DNA of 64,000 nucleotides, from assembly GCF_001050035.1 (NCBI RefSeq), contig NZ_CVTA01000065.1:1-64000 (forward strand), written 5' to 3'. The notes below the pieces were generated by a model, which ran no database searches, was not told the DNA's origin, and saw only the letters and a program-made list of their open reading frames with translations. The translations under genes were made by a program, and so were the position numbers. Below, piece after piece: positions 63,036-64,000 of this stretch (positions within the stretch are counted from its first letter, which is position 1; the number at the start of each line of letters is the position of its first letter). The DNA is from Mycolicibacterium komanii. Lineage in GTDB: Bacteria; Actinomycetota; Actinomycetes; Mycobacteriales; Mycobacteriaceae.

Positions 63036-63410
63036 ATGGATTTGTACACGCCAATCCTGGTGCTTGGCGCTATTGCGGCCGCGTTCGCAGTCGGCTCGGT
63101 CGCCATTGCTCTGCTGATCGGCCCGCGCCGCTACAACCGGGCCAAGCTCGAGGCCTACGAGTGCGGGATCGAGCCCGTGCCGCACGGCGGCGCGTCCGGT
63201 CAGCCCACTGGCCAGCGATTTCCGATCAAGTACTACTTGACCGCGATGTTGTTCATCATTTTCGACATCGAGATCGTCTTCCTCTACCCCTGGGCCGTGG
63301 CGTTCGACAACCTCGGGCTGTTCGCGCTGGTAGAGATGCTGCTGTTCATGGCGACGGTCTTCGTGGCCTACGCCTACGTCTGGCGGCGGGGAGGTCTGGC
63401 ATGGGACTAG
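63036..63410 (+). CDS. nuoA: NADH-quinone oxidoreductase subunit A
   Basis: 124 residues from the ATG of [13 protein letters not shown], which aligns with the M. tuberculosis start as I remember it; a TTG at 63027 is the alternative. Three helices, with the conserved AYECGIEP loop (Cys) and [28 protein letters not shown]. Part of the membrane arm of complex I. Overlaps nuoB by 10 nt. Confidence 0.95.
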   Translation: MDLYTPILVLGAIAAAFAVGSVAIALLIGPRRYNRAKLEAYECGIEPVPHGGASGQPTGQRFPIKYYLTAMLFIIFDIEIVFLYPWAVAFDNLGLFALVEMLLFMATVFVAYAYVWRRGGLAWD

Positions 63411-63955
63411 AGGAAAAGCTGCCCGGCGGGATCCTGCTGTCCACCGTCGAAAAGGTGGCCGGATACATCCGCAAGGGCTCGCTGTGGCCGGCGACGTTCG
63501 GGCTGGCCTGCTGCGCGATCGAGATGATGGCGACGGCGGGCCCGCGATTCGACATCTCGCGGTTCGGCATGGAGCGGTTCTCGGCCACTCCGCGGCAGGC
63601 CGACCTGATGATCGTGGCGGGCCGGGTCAGCCAGAAGATGGCGCCGGTGCTGCGGCAGATCTACGACCAGATGGCCGAGCCGAAATGGGTGCTGGCGATG
63701 GGGGTGTGCGCATCCTCGGGCGGCATGTTCAACAACTACGCGATCGTCCAGGGCGTCGATCACGTCGTGCCGGTGGACATCTACCTGCCGGGTTGCCCGC
63801 CGCGGCCGGAGATGCTGCTGCACGCGATCCTCAAGCTGCACGACAAGATTCAGGAGATGCCGCTCGGCGTGCACCGCGAAGAGGCCATCCGCGAGGCGGA
63901 GAAGGCGGCGCTGGCCGTGACGCCGACCATCGAGCTCAAGGGTCTGCTGCGGTGA
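63401..63955 (+). CDS. nuoB: NADH-quinone oxidoreductase subunit B
   Basis: 184 residues. The N2 iron-sulphur cluster ligands are Cys37-Cys38 ([10 protein letters not shown]), Cys103 ([10 protein letters not shown]) and Cys132 (LPGCPPRPE). It passes electrons to the quinone at the junction of the peripheral and membrane arms. The ATG lies inside the nuoA end; the stop overlaps the nuoC start. Confidence 0.97.
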   Translation: MGLEEKLPGGILLSTVEKVAGYIRKGSLWPATFGLACCAIEMMATAGPRFDISRFGMERFSATPRQADLMIVAGRVSQKMAPVLRQIYDQMAEPKWVLAMGVCASSGGMFNNYAIVQGVDHVVPVDIYLPGCPPRPEMLLHAILKLHDKIQEMPLGVHREEAIREAEKAALAVTPTIELKGLLR

Positions 63956-64000
63956 GTGAGACCAGCGGCGCCAACGGCCACGGCGGTCCCGAGATCATCG
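63952..64000 (+). CDS. nuoC: NADH-quinone oxidoreductase subunit C (partial, cut by window end)
   Basis: A GTG that overlaps the nuoB stop by 4 nt opens [16 protein letters not shown], which continues past the window. Assigned by position in the nuo operon and the mycobacterial-type N-terminus; only 16 codons are visible. Confidence 0.8.
   Translation, partial: MSETSGANGHGGPEII

Overview
This window is from a fast-growing, saprophytic-type mycobacterium (Mycolicibacterium-like). It is high-GC and keeps Mycobacterium tuberculosis-like gene order in three blocks: the tmRNA gene followed by a mycothiol-dependent enzyme, smpB-ftsX-ftsE, a Pro/Thr-rich membrane protein, an MscS-type channel, prfB and fprA (compare Rv3099c-Rv3106); hisN-fadE24-fadE23-fadB4 (compare Rv3137-Rv3141); and an Rv3143-like receiver followed by nuoA-nuoB-nuoC. 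The tmRNA tag reads ADSNQRDYALAA, the tag I recall for M. smegmatis.

Layout. 1-10.9 kb holds ordinary chromosomal genes: two SDR oxidoreductases, a VOC protein, a beta-lactamase-family hydrolase, a Tat-exported DUF1906 protein, and a PASTA-containing class A PBP. It also holds a short decayed patch (8.6-9.9 kb) with two broken genes. 10907-33705 is a 22.8 kb integrative element inserted into the 3' end of the tmRNA gene. It is flanked by 23-bp direct repeats with a tyrosine integrase beside the intact tmRNA. It carries excisionase-like HTH proteins, a DUF2637/XRE pair, a complete type I restriction-modification cassette (hsdM-hsdS-hsdR) followed by a HARE-HTH/GIY-YIG nuclease, a serine recombinase, a protein with family-A polymerase-like palm motifs, two small secreted proteins, broken phage head-tail genes, and a tightly coupled three-gene cassette of unknown function (12753-14862). 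The last is the best candidate here for an undescribed system. 33.7-42.9 kb carries trans-translation (ssrA, smpB), division (ftsEX), c-di-GMP turnover and release factor 2. 43-50.5 kb carries redox, histidine, beta-oxidation and antigen 85 genes.

50.8-60.8 kb is a catabolic region. Eight genes from 53155 to 60762 run on one strand, mostly with 4-nt overlaps: an extradiol-type cupin dioxygenase, an alpha/beta hydrolase, a CoA transferase, an HMG-CoA-lyase-type enzyme, a TetR regulator, and then a trio (acyl-CoA dehydrogenase, APH-fold kinase, DUF6285 protein). The trio matches the LvaC/LvaA/LvaB logic of 4-hydroxyacyl-CoA phosphorylation and elimination. The window ends inside the nuo operon.

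How the parts interact. The element brings its own transcription terminator to the restored tmRNA end, while the presumed original terminator now lies 22.8 kb away beside the left repeat. The restriction cassette, GIY-YIG protein and unknown operon make the element look like a defence-carrying island built on phage remains. No database search was possible; family names come from recognising motifs and gene order.
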